Assembly: GCF_003386285.1 (NCBI RefSeq)
Contig: NZ_QPNC01000019.1
Location: forward strand, 186,001-250,000
Length of the DNA stretch: 64,000 nt
Direction: 5' to 3'
Source: Nocardiopsis sp. FIRDI 009
Lineage (GTDB): Bacteria > Actinomycetota > Actinomycetes > Streptosporangiales > Streptosporangiaceae
Under the pieces are notes generated by a model. The model made no database searches, was not told where the DNA came from, and saw only the letters and a list, made by a program, of their open reading frames with translations. A program made the translations under genes and the position numbers. Below, in pieces: positions 1 through 7,598 of this stretch (positions within the stretch are counted from its first letter, which is position 1; every line of letters starts with the position of its first letter).

Positions 1-792
1 GGTGACGGGGTCCGGCCCGCGCGGGCCGGTGGTCCCGGGCCGTGCGCCGGCCCCGGCCCGGCCAGGGAGCCCGCCCCGGCGGTGTGGTGCCGCGGGCTCA
101 GGGTGTCCTACGGGGCCGGAACCCGGCCCCTGGTGGAGGGGTTCGGCCTCACGGTCGAGGAGGGCGGGCACCTCGCGGTCGTCGGCCCGAGCGGGATCGG
201 CAAGTCGACGCTGGCGCACGTGCTCTGCGGACTGCACCCACCAGACGAGGGCGCCGTACGGCTGGCGGGCCGACCGGTCGCCGGGCGCTCCCCCCGGGAG
301 CTGGCCCGGATGCGGGTGCTCCTCCCCCAACAGGGCTACGTCTTCGCCGGGTCGGTCCGCGAGAACCTCGCCCAGCTGGACCCCGGCGCCGACGACGACC
401 GCCTCGCCCGGGCCGTGACGGCTCTGCGCCTGGAGCCGTTGGTGGACCGCCTCGGCGGGCTGGAGGCCGAGGTGGACCCCGGGGCGCTCTCCGCCGGGGA
501 GCGGCAGGCACTCTGCCTGGGCCGGGCCTACGTGTCCCCGGCGCCGCTGCTCATCCTGGACGAGTCGACCTGCCACCTGGACCCGGCCGCCGAGGAGCAC
601 GCGGAGAAGGCGTTGGCGGACCGGCCGGGTACGACGTTGGTCGTCATCGCGCACCGGTTGTCGTCGGCGCTGCGGGCCGACCGGATCCTCGTCCTGGACG
701 GCGCGGGTACGGCGTTCGGCACCCACGAGTCCCTGTTGCGTGACTCCCCCCTCTACCGGGACCTGGCGGGCCACTGGAACGCGTCCGGCTGA
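1..792 (+). CDS. ABC exporter, C-terminal nucleotide-binding part (5' partial)
   Basis: The frame is open from the first base, so the start lies upstream of the window. What is visible is a complete ABC nucleotide-binding domain: Walker A GPSGIGKST, a Q-loop (LPQQGYVFAGSV) of the kind seen in fused exporters, a degenerate signature LSAGERQ, Walker B LLILDEST and the switch histidine in VVIAHRLSS. The 'FAGSVRENL' element after the Q-loop is typical of type-IV (TMD-NBD fused) exporters, so a membrane domain probably precedes it, but that part cannot be seen. The protein ends normally after the NBD. It is followed without a gap by a decayed regulator fragment. The substrate cannot be inferred. 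Confidence 0.85.
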   Translation, partial: GDGVRPARAGGPGPCAGPGPAREPAPAVWCRGLRVSYGAGTRPLVEGFGLTVEEGGHLAVVGPSGIGKSTLAHVLCGLHPPDEGAVRLAGRPVAGRSPRELARMRVLLPQQGYVFAGSVRENLAQLDPGADDDRLARAVTALRLEPLVDRLGGLEAEVDPGALSAGERQALCLGRAYVSPAPLLILDESTCHLDPAAEEHAEKALADRPGTTLVVIAHRLSSALRADRILVLDGAGTAFGTHESLLRDSPLYRDLAGHWNASG

Positions 793-822
793 GCGCACCG
801 GGACCGGGGGCTTCCTGCCAGG

Positions 823-1169
823 ACCGAGACCGACCCGGTCGAACGCGTCCGCCTGGGCATCGCCGCGGCCCTCACCCACCTCGACGCCGCCGCGTTGGCG
901 GCCGCCCGCGAACGCACCCTGCTGATGCTCTCGGCGCCGAGCCTGCGCGCCCGCCTGTGGGAGAACCAGGCCGCCACCCAGCGGCTCCTGGAACGGACAC
1001 TGCACGGGGCGGCCCCGGGCCGATCCCCCTGGCCACCCGCGCCATCGCGGCGGCCTGCACGGCCGTGCTCACCACCACGGTCACCACCTGGGCCGAGGAC
1101 GGCCCCACCGAAGCCCTCCCGAGCATGGTCGACGAGGCCCTCGCCGCCCTGCGCCCTCCCATGCCCTGA
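823..1169 (+). pseudogene. Remnant of a TetR-family regulator (C-terminal half, frameshifted)
   Basis: Two reading frames joined at about 1005-1025 give a typical TetR ligand-domain tail. Frame 1 reads DPVERVRLGIAAALTHLDAA and continues to LLERTLHGAAPG. Then frame 3 reads IPLATRAIAAACTAVLTTTV and ends ALAALRPPMP at the TGA of 1167-1169. No N-terminal helix-turn-helix or usable start is present between the previous stop (792) and this fragment. The gene therefore appears both truncated and frameshifted. It sits just upstream of an ABC exporter pair that such a regulator would normally control. A sequencing error could explain the frameshift but not the missing DNA-binding domain. The family call is from residue pattern only. 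Confidence 0.6.
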
Positions 1170-1191
1170 CCCGGGCGGAAAGGCGGTCGCC

Positions 1192-2052
1192 GTGAGCGCG
1201 ATCGACGTACGCGGCCTCACCGTCCGCTACCGGGGAGCCCCCGCCCCGGCCGTGGACGGTATGGACTTCACCGTCGAACGGGGCGAGGTCTTCGGCCTCC
1301 TGGGGCCCTCCGGAGCCGGGAAGTTCACCGTCCACCGCGTCCTCACCCGGCGGATCCGCCGTTTCGGGGGGAGCGTCAGCGTGCTGGGCGCCCCCGTCGG
1401 GCGGGGTCGCGACCGGGACTTCTTCGAGCGGATCGGCGTCGGCTTCGAACTCCCCGCCCATCTTCCCGCCCTGACCGGCCGGGAGAACCTCGCCGTCTTC
1501 GCCGCCCTCCACCGCGGTCCCACCGAGGACCCGGACACGCTCCTGGAGCTGCCGGACCTGACCGACGCCGCCGACCAAAGGACCGCCGAGTTCTCCAAGG
1601 GCATGCTCGTCCGCCTCAACCTGGCCCGAGCCCTGGTCAACCGGCCCGAACTGCTCCTGGTGGACGAACCCACCAGCGGGCTGGACCCGGTCCGGGCCGA
1701 ACGCGTCCGCGAGGTCCTCAGGGACCGCGCCCGCCGGGGCGCCACGGTCGTCGTCACCACCCACGACATGCTCACCGCCGAACGCGTCTGCGACCGAATC
1801 GCCCTCGTCGTCGACGGACGCGTCGCCGCCGTGGACAGCCCCCGACGCCTGCGGCTCGCCCACGGCAGTCCGGGTGTGCTCGTGGAGTTCCGCCGGAACG
1901 GACGCCTGGAACGCGCGGAACTCCCGCTGACCGCCCTGGCGGAGCCGCTCGGGATCACCGGATCCCTCGTGGAGACCGTGCACAGCCGCGAGGCCACGCT
2001 CGACGACGTCTTCGCGCGCGTCACCGGGCGCCGGATCGGACGGGAGCGGTGA
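1192..2052 (+). CDS. ABC exporter ATP-binding protein with altered Walker A
   Basis: A 286-residue ATPase of the drug/antibiotic-export type. The GTG start at 1192 follows a GGAAAGG ribosome-binding site. Key motifs are Walker A at residues 38-46 (GPSGAGKFT), signature FSKGMLVRL, Walker B LLLVDEPTSGLDP, and switch histidine VVTTHDM. In Walker A the Ser/Thr that normally follows the catalytic lysine and binds Mg2+ is Phe45 (codon TTC at 1324-1326). That could cripple ATP hydrolysis, and one base change (TCC to TTC) would explain it. The stop overlaps the GTG of the permease by 4 bp, so the two are translationally coupled. A tetR remnant lies upstream. The substrate is unknown. Confidence 0.9.
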   Translation: MSAIDVRGLTVRYRGAPAPAVDGMDFTVERGEVFGLLGPSGAGKFTVHRVLTRRIRRFGGSVSVLGAPVGRGRDRDFFERIGVGFELPAHLPALTGRENLAVFAALHRGPTEDPDTLLELPDLTDAADQRTAEFSKGMLVRLNLARALVNRPELLLVDEPTSGLDPVRAERVREVLRDRARRGATVVVTTHDMLTAERVCDRIALVVDGRVAAVDSPRRLRLAHGSPGVLVEFRRNGRLERAELPLTALAEPLGITGSLVETVHSREATLDDVFARVTGRRIGRER

Positions 2053-3428
2053 GCGTCCCGTCGTCCCGCGTCCTGGTCGCGCTGGGTCTGGAGGCGCGCA
2101 CCCACGCCCGTCGGGGCACGGCGGTCACGGCGCTGGCCCTGGCGCTGGTGTGGACCCTCGTCGTGCTCGCGCTTCCGCCGAAACCGGCCCGCACGGTCGC
2201 CGGGCTGCTGCTGTTCCTGGACACCGCCGGGTTCGGCGTGCTGTTCGTCGCGGTCCTCATGCTCGGCGAGCGCAACGGCGTGGCCGGAGCCGCCGTGGCC
2301 GTCGGGGGCACGGCCCTGCTCGCGACCCTGCTGTGCGCGGTGTCGGTGGCCGCGTGCGCCTCAGCCCGGGACCTGGCCGACCTGACGGTCGCCGTCCCCC
2401 TCTGCCTGGGGCCGCTCCTGGCGCCGCCCCTGCTGGTGGCGGCGGGGGCGGCCGGGCACCCGGCCCTGTACGCCGTTCCGACCACGGCCGCGCACACGGT
2501 CGTGCGCTGGGGGCTGGACCCCTCCGCCGTACCGCTGCCGGGCACGGCGGTCGTGGCGTCGGCGGCGGTCGCCGTCGTCGCGACCGCCGGTGCCTGCGCG
2601 TGGGCGCGCTGGTCCGTGGCACGGGCGCGGACGGCCGAGGGATCCCGTCCGCCGTGGGCCCGGGCCCGGGGAGCGCGTCGGTCCCGCGGCCCTGGAACGG
2701 GGGGTCCTCCGGTGTGGATCCTGACCCGGGTCGACCTGCGGGGAGCCGCCACCGACGGCATGGTCTGGGCGCTCGTGGCCGGGCCGGTCGTGGTGGCCCT
2801 GGGGCTGCGCGCGGGTCTGCCCCTGGCGTCGGACGTCCCGCTCCTGGCCGGTGCCGAGGTGGCGGAGTGGCGGCCGGTGCTGTTGGCGGCCCTGGTCCTG
2901 CTGCACGTGCCGACGATGGCCGGTTCGGTGGTGGCGCTGTGGGCTGCGCAGGACCGGGAACGGGGCACGCTGGCCCTGTGGGCAGCCTCCCCGCTCGGGA
3001 CCGGCGCCTACCTCGCCTGGCGTGCGGTGGCCGCCGCCGGACTCGCCGCGGTGCAGCTCGCGGTCGCCCTGCCGCTCAGCGGGCTGGTCGACGACGGCGT
3101 GTGGTCGGTGGCCGGAGCGGTTCCCGTCGCGGGACTCCTGGCGGCGGCCCTCGCGCTGGCGGTCACGGCCGTCGCGCCGGACCGGGTGCGCGCCCTGGTC
3201 GTGCTCAAGGGGGTGGGGGCGCTCTTCGTCCTGGTGCCCGTGGCGGTGTGGGTCCTGCCTCAGCCCTGGTCGTGGTTCCTGTTCCCGTTGCCGGTGGTGT
3301 GGCCGCTGGCCGCACTGCCCGCCTACGGTCTGGCCCCCGCCCCGCTCGCCGCGCCGTGCGGGGCGGGGGCGGGCGCCCTGCTGGTCGCGGCCGCCTGGCG
3401 GTGGGCGCGCGCCGCGGTCAGCCGTTGA
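2049..3428 (+). CDS. ABC exporter permease
   Basis: A 459-residue polytopic membrane protein with about ten or eleven hydrophobic segments spread over the whole length and a short charged linker near residue 215. The GTG start at 2049 overlaps the stop of the ATPase gene (GTGA), so it is the membrane partner of that ATPase in a two-gene exporter. No ABC-2 signature stands out, and assignment rests on topology and coupling. The 3' end overlaps the convergent MFS gene by 11 bp. If the partner ATPase is inactive because of its Walker A change, this permease may be non-functional or may use another ATPase. Confidence 0.8.
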   Translation: MSVPSSRVLVALGLEARTHARRGTAVTALALALVWTLVVLALPPKPARTVAGLLLFLDTAGFGVLFVAVLMLGERNGVAGAAVAVGGTALLATLLCAVSVAACASARDLADLTVAVPLCLGPLLAPPLLVAAGAAGHPALYAVPTTAAHTVVRWGLDPSAVPLPGTAVVASAAVAVVATAGACAWARWSVARARTAEGSRPPWARARGARRSRGPGTGGPPVWILTRVDLRGAATDGMVWALVAGPVVVALGLRAGLPLASDVPLLAGAEVAEWRPVLLAALVLLHVPTMAGSVVALWAAQDRERGTLALWAASPLGTGAYLAWRAVAAAGLAAVQLAVALPLSGLVDDGVWSVAGAVPVAGLLAAALALAVTAVAPDRVRALVVLKGVGALFVLVPVAVWVLPQPWSWFLFPLPVVWPLAALPAYGLAPAPLAAPCGAGAGALLVAAAWRWARAAVSR

Positions 3429-4689
3429 CCGTGCGCGTGTCGGAGAGGGCGGCCTCGTCCAGGCGGGCCAGGGCCGCCAGGGGGGTGACGATCACCAGCG
3501 CCATGAGCGCGAACACCGCCCGCAGGCCCAGGAACTCGCCGAGCAGGCCGCCCAGCGCGGCCCCCAGGGGCATCGTCCCCCACGCCACCAGCCGGTAGGC
3601 GCTGTTGACGCGGCCCAGGAGGGTGTCGGGGGTGACGCGCTGGCGCAGCGACACCGTGACGACGTTCCACACCGCGATGCTCACGCCTCCGACGAGGAAT
3701 CCCGCCCCGACCGGGAAGGGGGCGGCCGTCAGGGCGGGAACGCCGACCAGGGCGCCGAAACCGAGGACCGACAGGCGCAGCGCCCACACCCGGCCCAGGA
3801 GCCGTTCGACGCGGTCGGCGGCCAGGGCGCCGACGAGACTCCCCGCGGCCGTGGCGGTCAGCAGCAGCCCGTAGCCGGGTTCGGACAGCCCCATCGGGGA
3901 GTCCGGACCGACCGCGAACAGGACGAAGGCCGCGAACGAGGCACTGGTGGCCAGATTGGACACGCCGACCAGGACCGCGAACGTGCGCAGCAGCCGGTGC
4001 CGCCACAGGAACCGCAGCCCCTCGGCGACGTCGGCGCGCACGGTCGTGCGGGTGGGGCGCTCGACCCGGAACCGCCCCCGCACGAGCAGCAGAGCGCCCA
4101 CGGCCACCAGCCACAGGGCGGCGGGCGCGGCGAAGGCCACTGCGGCGCCCAACGCGACCAGCAGGCCGCCCAGGGGCGGGCCGACGAACTGGTTGGCGGT
4201 CAGCTCGACCGCGTGCAGGCGCCCGTTGGCTCGGGAGAGCCGCTCGCGCGCGACGACCTGGGGCAGGATCGACTGCGCGGCGGTGTCGTACACGGTCTCG
4301 GCGGCGCCGACACAGAACGCCAGGGCGTACAGCGCCCCGATCGACCCGGTGTCCAGCACCAGCAGCACGGCGAGGAGACCGAGGAGCGCCGCACGCGCGA
4401 CGTTGGCGCCGAGCATGGCCGCGCGCCGGTCGGCGCGGTCGGCGAGCGCCCCGGCGGGCAGGGCCAGCAGCAGCCACGGGAGGCCCAGCGCCAGGGTCAC
4501 GCCCGCGACGAGCGTGGGGGAGTCGGTGTAGGTCAGGGCGGCCAGCGGCAGGCCGACCTTGAGCACGCCGTCGGCCAGGTTGGACAGCCCGGACGAGGTC
4601 AGCAGGAACCCGAACCGGGCGCCCGCGGGGCGCGGAGCGGCGTCGGGGGAAGGGGGTGTGTCGGTCCTGAGAGGGGTGCCATCGGTCAT
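3418..4689 (-). CDS. MFS exporter
   Basis: A 423-residue major facilitator protein with 10-12 hydrophobic helices. It carries the loop 2-3 signature GALADRADRRAAML, and a related DRVERLLGRVWALR loop in the second half. This layout fits the macrolide/multidrug efflux (MefA-like, DHA3) group. The ATG at 4689 is the first good start in frame. It faces an ArsR-like regulator at 4777 across 87 bp that contain a palindromic operator candidate. The regulator probably represses this exporter. Substrate is unknown. The coding end overlaps the ABC permease end by 11 bp. Confidence 0.88.
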   Translation of the reverse strand: MTDGTPLRTDTPPSPDAAPRPAGARFGFLLTSSGLSNLADGVLKVGLPLAALTYTDSPTLVAGVTLALGLPWLLLALPAGALADRADRRAAMLGANVARAALLGLLAVLLVLDTGSIGALYALAFCVGAAETVYDTAAQSILPQVVARERLSRANGRLHAVELTANQFVGPPLGGLLVALGAAVAFAAPAALWLVAVGALLLVRGRFRVERPTRTTVRADVAEGLRFLWRHRLLRTFAVLVGVSNLATSASFAAFVLFAVGPDSPMGLSEPGYGLLLTATAAGSLVGALAADRVERLLGRVWALRLSVLGFGALVGVPALTAAPFPVGAGFLVGGVSIAVWNVVTVSLRQRVTPDTLLGRVNSAYRLVAWGTMPLGAALGGLLGEFLGLRAVFALMALVIVTPLAALARLDEAALSDTRTVNG

Positions 4690-4708
4690 GAATCGAGGAT
4701 CGCTGATC

Positions 4709-4726
4709 GATCGAGAAAACTCAATC
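4709..4726. promoter_or_regulatory. Palindromic operator candidate between MFS and ArsR-type genes
   Basis: Inverted repeat with 7-base arms GATCGAG / CTCAATC around AAAA (6 of 7 pairs). It lies in the 87-bp divergent gap and is AT-rich against the local background. Position and form suit a winged-helix dimer. Binding by the adjacent regulator is inferred. Confidence 0.5.
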
Positions 4727-4776
4727 ACTTTCCGCCCGGGCGTTCGCGACCCCCGGGTGTTCGTTAGGCTGTCGCC

Positions 4777-5337
4777 ATGGGCGAGCTGGAGGACAGGGAC
4801 GGGGCGGCTCCCGCCGGACGGCGACGGCGCCCGGCGACCGTGCGCGAGGCCAAGGCCCTGGCGCACCCCCTGCGCGTGCGCATCCTGCGGTTGTGCCTGC
4901 ACCGCGAGCTCACCAACAAGGAGATCGCCGACCGGCTCGACACCACGCCGGGCACGGTGCTCTACCACGTACGCCAGCTCGTCGACGCGGGACTGCTCGT
5001 CGCCGCGCCCGTGCGTACCGGCGCCAGCGGCGCGCTGGAGAAGCCCTACCGGTCCACGGGGGAGACCTGGTGGCTCTCGTTCGACGACACCGGGGACGAG
5101 TCGGGGCCCACCGCGGAGGCGCCCCTGGCCGCCTTCCGGGAGGAGTTGGCCGAGGCCGGTCCGGAGTCGGTGCGCGCCTTCTCCCGGTTCGCCCTGCACC
5201 TGTCCGACGAGGACGTGGCGGAACTCGACCGGCGTATCCTCGCCGTCCTGGACGAGTTCGTCGCCACCGACGACCAGCGCCGGGACCGACCGCTGTACAG
5301 CGGGTTGTTCGTGCTGCACCGGCCCGCCGAGTCCTGA
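4777..5337 (+). CDS. ArsR/winged-helix transcriptional regulator
   Basis: A 186-residue regulator. A winged helix-turn-helix occupies about residues 22-85: ALAHPLRVRILRLC, then the recognition stretch NKEIADRLDTTPGTVLYHVR, then the wing. No CxC metal-binding motif follows alpha-3, so it is unlikely to sense metals in the classic ArsR way. The C-terminal 100 residues form a separate acidic domain seen in actinobacterial HTH_20 proteins. It is divergent from the MFS exporter, with a palindrome between them, which suggests local control of efflux. A small palindrome (CTGAGCC-G-GGCTCAG, 5334-5348) straddles its stop codon. Confidence 0.85.
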   Translation: MGELEDRDGAAPAGRRRRPATVREAKALAHPLRVRILRLCLHRELTNKEIADRLDTTPGTVLYHVRQLVDAGLLVAAPVRTGASGALEKPYRSTGETWWLSFDDTGDESGPTAEAPLAAFREELAEAGPESVRAFSRFALHLSDEDVAELDRRILAVLDEFVATDDQRRDRPLYSGLFVLHRPAES

Positions 5338-5700
5338 GCCGGGCTCAGCCGCGCTCTTGTGCGGTCCGCCGTCATCCTGGTGCGGCCGCCGACATCGTGT
5401 TCTTCCCCGGTCCCGCCGCCGACCTCGCTGACCTGCCACGGCTTCGAGCCCGAGGACGCCGTCCTCGCCTGGGAGGCGTTCCCGGCCGCCCCCTCCGGCG
5501 CCCTCCCGCCCCGTGGGCGACTCCGCGCCAGGACCGGACCCACCACGCCGCGCCCCTCCTCGACGACGGCGTCGGGGTGTTCGCCGTCCCGGGCGGGCTG
5601 ACCAGGACCCTCTCCCGGCCCAGCCGGTCACCGTGGCGGGGGTCCTTCCCGTGGAACCGGGCCGCCTGGACGAGTGGGCACGCCGGGGCGGGGGAGCCCC
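5338..5700. other. 363-bp stretch without a clear gene
   Basis: No frame here looks like an intact gene. Protein-like pieces appear in three frames in turn (PEDAVLAWEAFPAAPSGA near 5450, LLDDGVGVFAVPGG near 5565, VTVAGVLPVEPGRLDEWARR near 5625). This may be the worn remains of one gene or chance in GC-rich DNA. Apart from the palindrome at the ArsR stop codon I see no other structure. Confidence 0.3.
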
Positions 5701-6297
5701 TCAGCCGGTCCCGGACCGGGAGCGCCGGGCGTAGGCGCGGGCCGCGCGGGCGCGGTCGCCGCAGCGGGTCGAGCACCAGTGCCGGCGGCCGTGCCGGACC
5801 AGGTACCGGTTGCAGGGGGTCGAACCGCAGGCGGTGAGACGTTCCGCGTCCGGCCCGGTGAGCAGGTCGGCGGCGTCGGCGGCCAAGGTCGCCAGGGCGT
5901 GGTCGACGATCTGGGTGGTGGGGTGTGTGGTGGCGCGGTAGGGGCCGGTCTTGTCGTCCCACAGCAGCAGCGGGGCGGTGGGGGCGCGGGTCAGCGCGTC
6001 GTTGACGGCGCTCAACGCGGCGGGCAGGGCGGGCAGGGCGGCGGTGCGCGAGGCGAACAGCGCCCTGACCTGCTCACGGAGCGAGCGCAACTGCGACGCG
6101 CACATCTCCCGCAGGTCGGTGTCCACCGGGGCCAGGTCGCGCTCGACCAGCCACCGCTTCGCCGCCGGGACGGTGCCCAACAGGTCGATGAAGCGTCCGC
6201 CCGGAAGTGCGATGACGGTGTTGACGAGGGCGAGGGAGGGGTACCGCTCCTCGCCCGGCGCGGGCGGCAGCTCGGGCTCGGTGGTGGGGTCGTCCAT
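5701..6297 (-). CDS. CGNR zinc-finger / ABATE-domain protein
   Basis: About 198 residues from the ATG at 6297; upstream ATGs at 6306 and 6324 are in frame, so the start is uncertain. The N-terminal ABATE-like region contains LALVNTVIALPGGRFIDLL. The C-terminal zinc finger keeps Cys-x4-Cys (CGSTPCNRYLVR) and HWCSTRCGDRARAARAY. The eponymous CGNR reads CGDR here. Such proteins are putative actinobacterial transcription regulators. It is divergent from a metallo-hydrolase gene, and the 122-bp gap holds two perfect inverted repeats, so auto- and cross-regulation is likely. Confidence 0.85.
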   Translation of the reverse strand: MDDPTTEPELPPAPGEERYPSLALVNTVIALPGGRFIDLLGTVPAAKRWLVERDLAPVDTDLREMCASQLRSLREQVRALFASRTAALPALPAALSAVNDALTRAPTAPLLLWDDKTGPYRATTHPTTQIVDHALATLAADAADLLTGPDAERLTACGSTPCNRYLVRHGRRHWCSTRCGDRARAARAYARRSRSGTG

Positions 6298-6324
6298 GCA
6301 TGTCATGGTACGGCGTCCGGTCAT

Positions 6325-6339
6325 ACGTGAGTCTCACGT
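6325..6339. promoter_or_regulatory. Perfect 15-bp palindrome, operator candidate 1
   Basis: Arms ACGTGAG / CTCACGT around one T. It lies immediately upstream of the CGNR gene and touches its most upstream possible ATG. This is a plausible autoregulatory site for the CGNR protein. Confidence 0.55.
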
Positions 6340-6345
6340 TTGCTC

Positions 6346-6375
6346 TTGCCAACATCCGTGATGCTCGCCTACGCT
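6346..6375 (+). promoter_or_regulatory. Promoter of the metallo-hydrolase gene
   Basis: TTGCCA (6346-6351) and TACGCT (6370-6375) are 18 bp apart, about 45 bp before the ATG at 6420. The -10 element lies in the loop of the inverted repeat at 6356-6385. The promoter is predicted by eye. Confidence 0.45.
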
Positions 6376-6385
6376 CGCATCACGG
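6356..6385. promoter_or_regulatory. 9-bp inverted repeat around the -10 region, operator candidate 2
   Basis: Perfect arms CCGTGATGC (6356-6364) and GCATCACGG (6377-6385) with a 12-base spacer. It flanks the predicted -10 of the downstream gene, where a bound regulator would block transcription. It differs in sequence from the 6325-6339 palindrome, though both contain a CGTGA element. Confidence 0.5.
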
Positions 6386-6419
6386 TTAACAAACCATCTA
6401 TCCGTGAGGAACTTTCTTC

Positions 6420-7211
6420 ATGTCCTCGTCCTCCACGACGACCGCCCCCTTTCCCGTCCGCGTCTTCGGCGGCCCGACCGCCCTGTTCGACTACGGCGGC
6501 CTGCGCTTTTTGACCGACCCGACCTTCGACGACCCCGGCGACTACCCGACGCCGGGCGGCCCGACCCTCACCAAGACCGCCCCCGCCACGGGCGCGCCCG
6601 CCGACCTCGGCCGCGTGGACGTGGTGCTGCTCTCCCACGACGAGCACGCCGACAACCTCGACGACTCCGGTCGCGCACTGCTCGCCGACGTTCCGCTCAC
6701 CCTCACCACCACCGGCGGCGGTCGGCGTCTCGGGGCGGGGGCCCGGGGACTGGCGGACTGGGAGTCGGTCGAGCTGGAGCGCCCCGGGGGCGGCACGGTC
6801 ACCGTGACCGCCGTCCCCGCCGTCCACGGCCCGGCTCCGCGCGCGGAGGTCGAATCGATCACCGGGCAGGTCGTCGGCTTCGTCCTGACCGGAGAGGGGC
6901 TGCCCACCGTCTACGTCAGCGGCGACAACGCCTCGCTCGACCGCGTCCGCGAGATCGCCGGGCGCTTCGCCCCGATCGACACCGCCATCCTGTTCGCGGG
7001 CGCACCCCGGTCCCCGGGTCTCTTCGACGAGCAGCCCCTCGTCCTCGACAGCGTCCAGGCCGCCGAGGCCGCCCGCGTCCTCGGCGCCCGTCGCGTGGTG
7101 CCGGTCCACTACGAGGGCTGGGCCCACTTCACGGAGGGTCGCGCGGACCTCGAGGCCGCCTTCGCGAGGGCGGGGCTGACCGACCGTCTGGACTGGGGCA
7201 GCCTCGGCTGA
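6420..7211 (+). CDS. MBL-fold metal-dependent hydrolase (UlaG-like)
   Basis: A 263-residue metallo-beta-lactamase-fold protein. The ATG at 6420 is preceded by GTGAGGA at a spacing of about 9. Metal-binding signature LLSHDEHADNLD at residues 76-87 replaces the usual HxHxDH with the SHDxHADN form found in many UlaG-like hydrolases. Later ligand regions are VPAVHGP, YVSGDNAS and VVPVHYEGW. The fold binds one or two divalent metals and hydrolyses unknown esters, lactones or phosphodiesters. It is divergent from the CGNR regulator and read from a promoter embedded in an inverted repeat. The biological substrate cannot be told. Confidence 0.85.
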   Translation: MSSSSTTTAPFPVRVFGGPTALFDYGGLRFLTDPTFDDPGDYPTPGGPTLTKTAPATGAPADLGRVDVVLLSHDEHADNLDDSGRALLADVPLTLTTTGGGRRLGAGARGLADWESVELERPGGGTVTVTAVPAVHGPAPRAEVESITGQVVGFVLTGEGLPTVYVSGDNASLDRVREIAGRFAPIDTAILFAGAPRSPGLFDEQPLVLDSVQAAEAARVLGARRVVPVHYEGWAHFTEGRADLEAAFARAGLTDRLDWGSLG

Positions 7212-7317
7212 TCCCCCGGCCGGTTCGGTGCGGGCGCCGGTGGGGGAGCGCCGTCCTGGTGTCCGCCCCTCCACCGGCGCCCTGCGGTTGGTGTGACCCA
7301 CGCGACTGGCCAGACAG

Positions 7318-7333
7318 ATACACGGGGGGGTAT
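7318..7333. promoter_or_regulatory. CsoR/CstR-type operator site A
   Basis: Sixteen bases, ATAC + eight (G-rich) + GTAT: ATACACGGGGGGGTAT. A G/C tract bounded by ATAC/GTAT is the form bound by CsoR/RcnR/CstR tetramers. TATGCT just inside its right edge could serve as a -10. Confidence 0.6.
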
Positions 7334-7381
7334 GCTGACGTCCAGGCGGTGCGAAAGCAGAGGTCCACCTATGACTCTCAG

Positions 7382-7397
7382 ATACTCCCCCCTGTAT
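7382..7397. promoter_or_regulatory. CsoR/CstR-type operator site B
   Basis: Same 16-base geometry as site A, with a C-rich centre: ATACTCCCCCCTGTAT. It overlaps the spacer and the -10 TATATA of a promoter candidate at 7371-7400, so occupancy would repress the rhodanese gene. Confidence 0.6.
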
Positions 7398-7540
7398 ATA
7401 GACGACTCGCGGGCGGTGTCGCGCGAGCGGTCGGGCGACCGCCCGGCCCTCGTGCGACGATCTCCGGCGTCCTGTCCGGGCCCCGGCTCCGATCGGCCGC
7501 CGTCCCGTTCCCTTTCCGTGGCACAGGATCCCTTGTGTCT

Positions 7541-7566
7541 CCTTGATACCCCCGGGTGTGTCAAGG
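7541..7566. promoter_or_regulatory. CsoR/CstR-like site C, extended imperfect palindrome
   Basis: The core ATACCCCCGGGTGTGT has one intact ATAC edge and GTGT at the other. The flanks CCTTGATA / TGTCAAGG extend the symmetry to 26 bp (7 of 8 outer pairs). It ends about 33 bp before the rhodanese ATG. Confidence 0.4.
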
Positions 7567-7598
7567 GGCGGGGTTCGACATCATCTTCGAGGAGACCC

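Larger units (their letters stand above)
7212..7598. other. 387-bp regulatory stretch upstream of the rhodanese gene
   Basis: No gene is supported here. The stretch holds three G/C-tract sites flanked by ATAC/GTAT (7318-7333, 7382-7397, 7541-7566) and a promoter candidate ATGACT-18 bp-TATATA (7371-7376, 7395-7400) overlapped by the second site. The first two site centres are 64 bp apart. Confidence 0.5.

Noticed and set aside
895..1191. A longer start for the ABC ATPase at 895
   Set aside because: The extension is the frame of the tetR remnant; the ABC fold and ribosome-binding site place the start at 1192.
7371..7598. An N-terminal extension of the rhodanese from the ATG at 7371
   Set aside because: It runs through operator sites and gives no protein-like sequence; ATG 7599 has a GAGGAG site.
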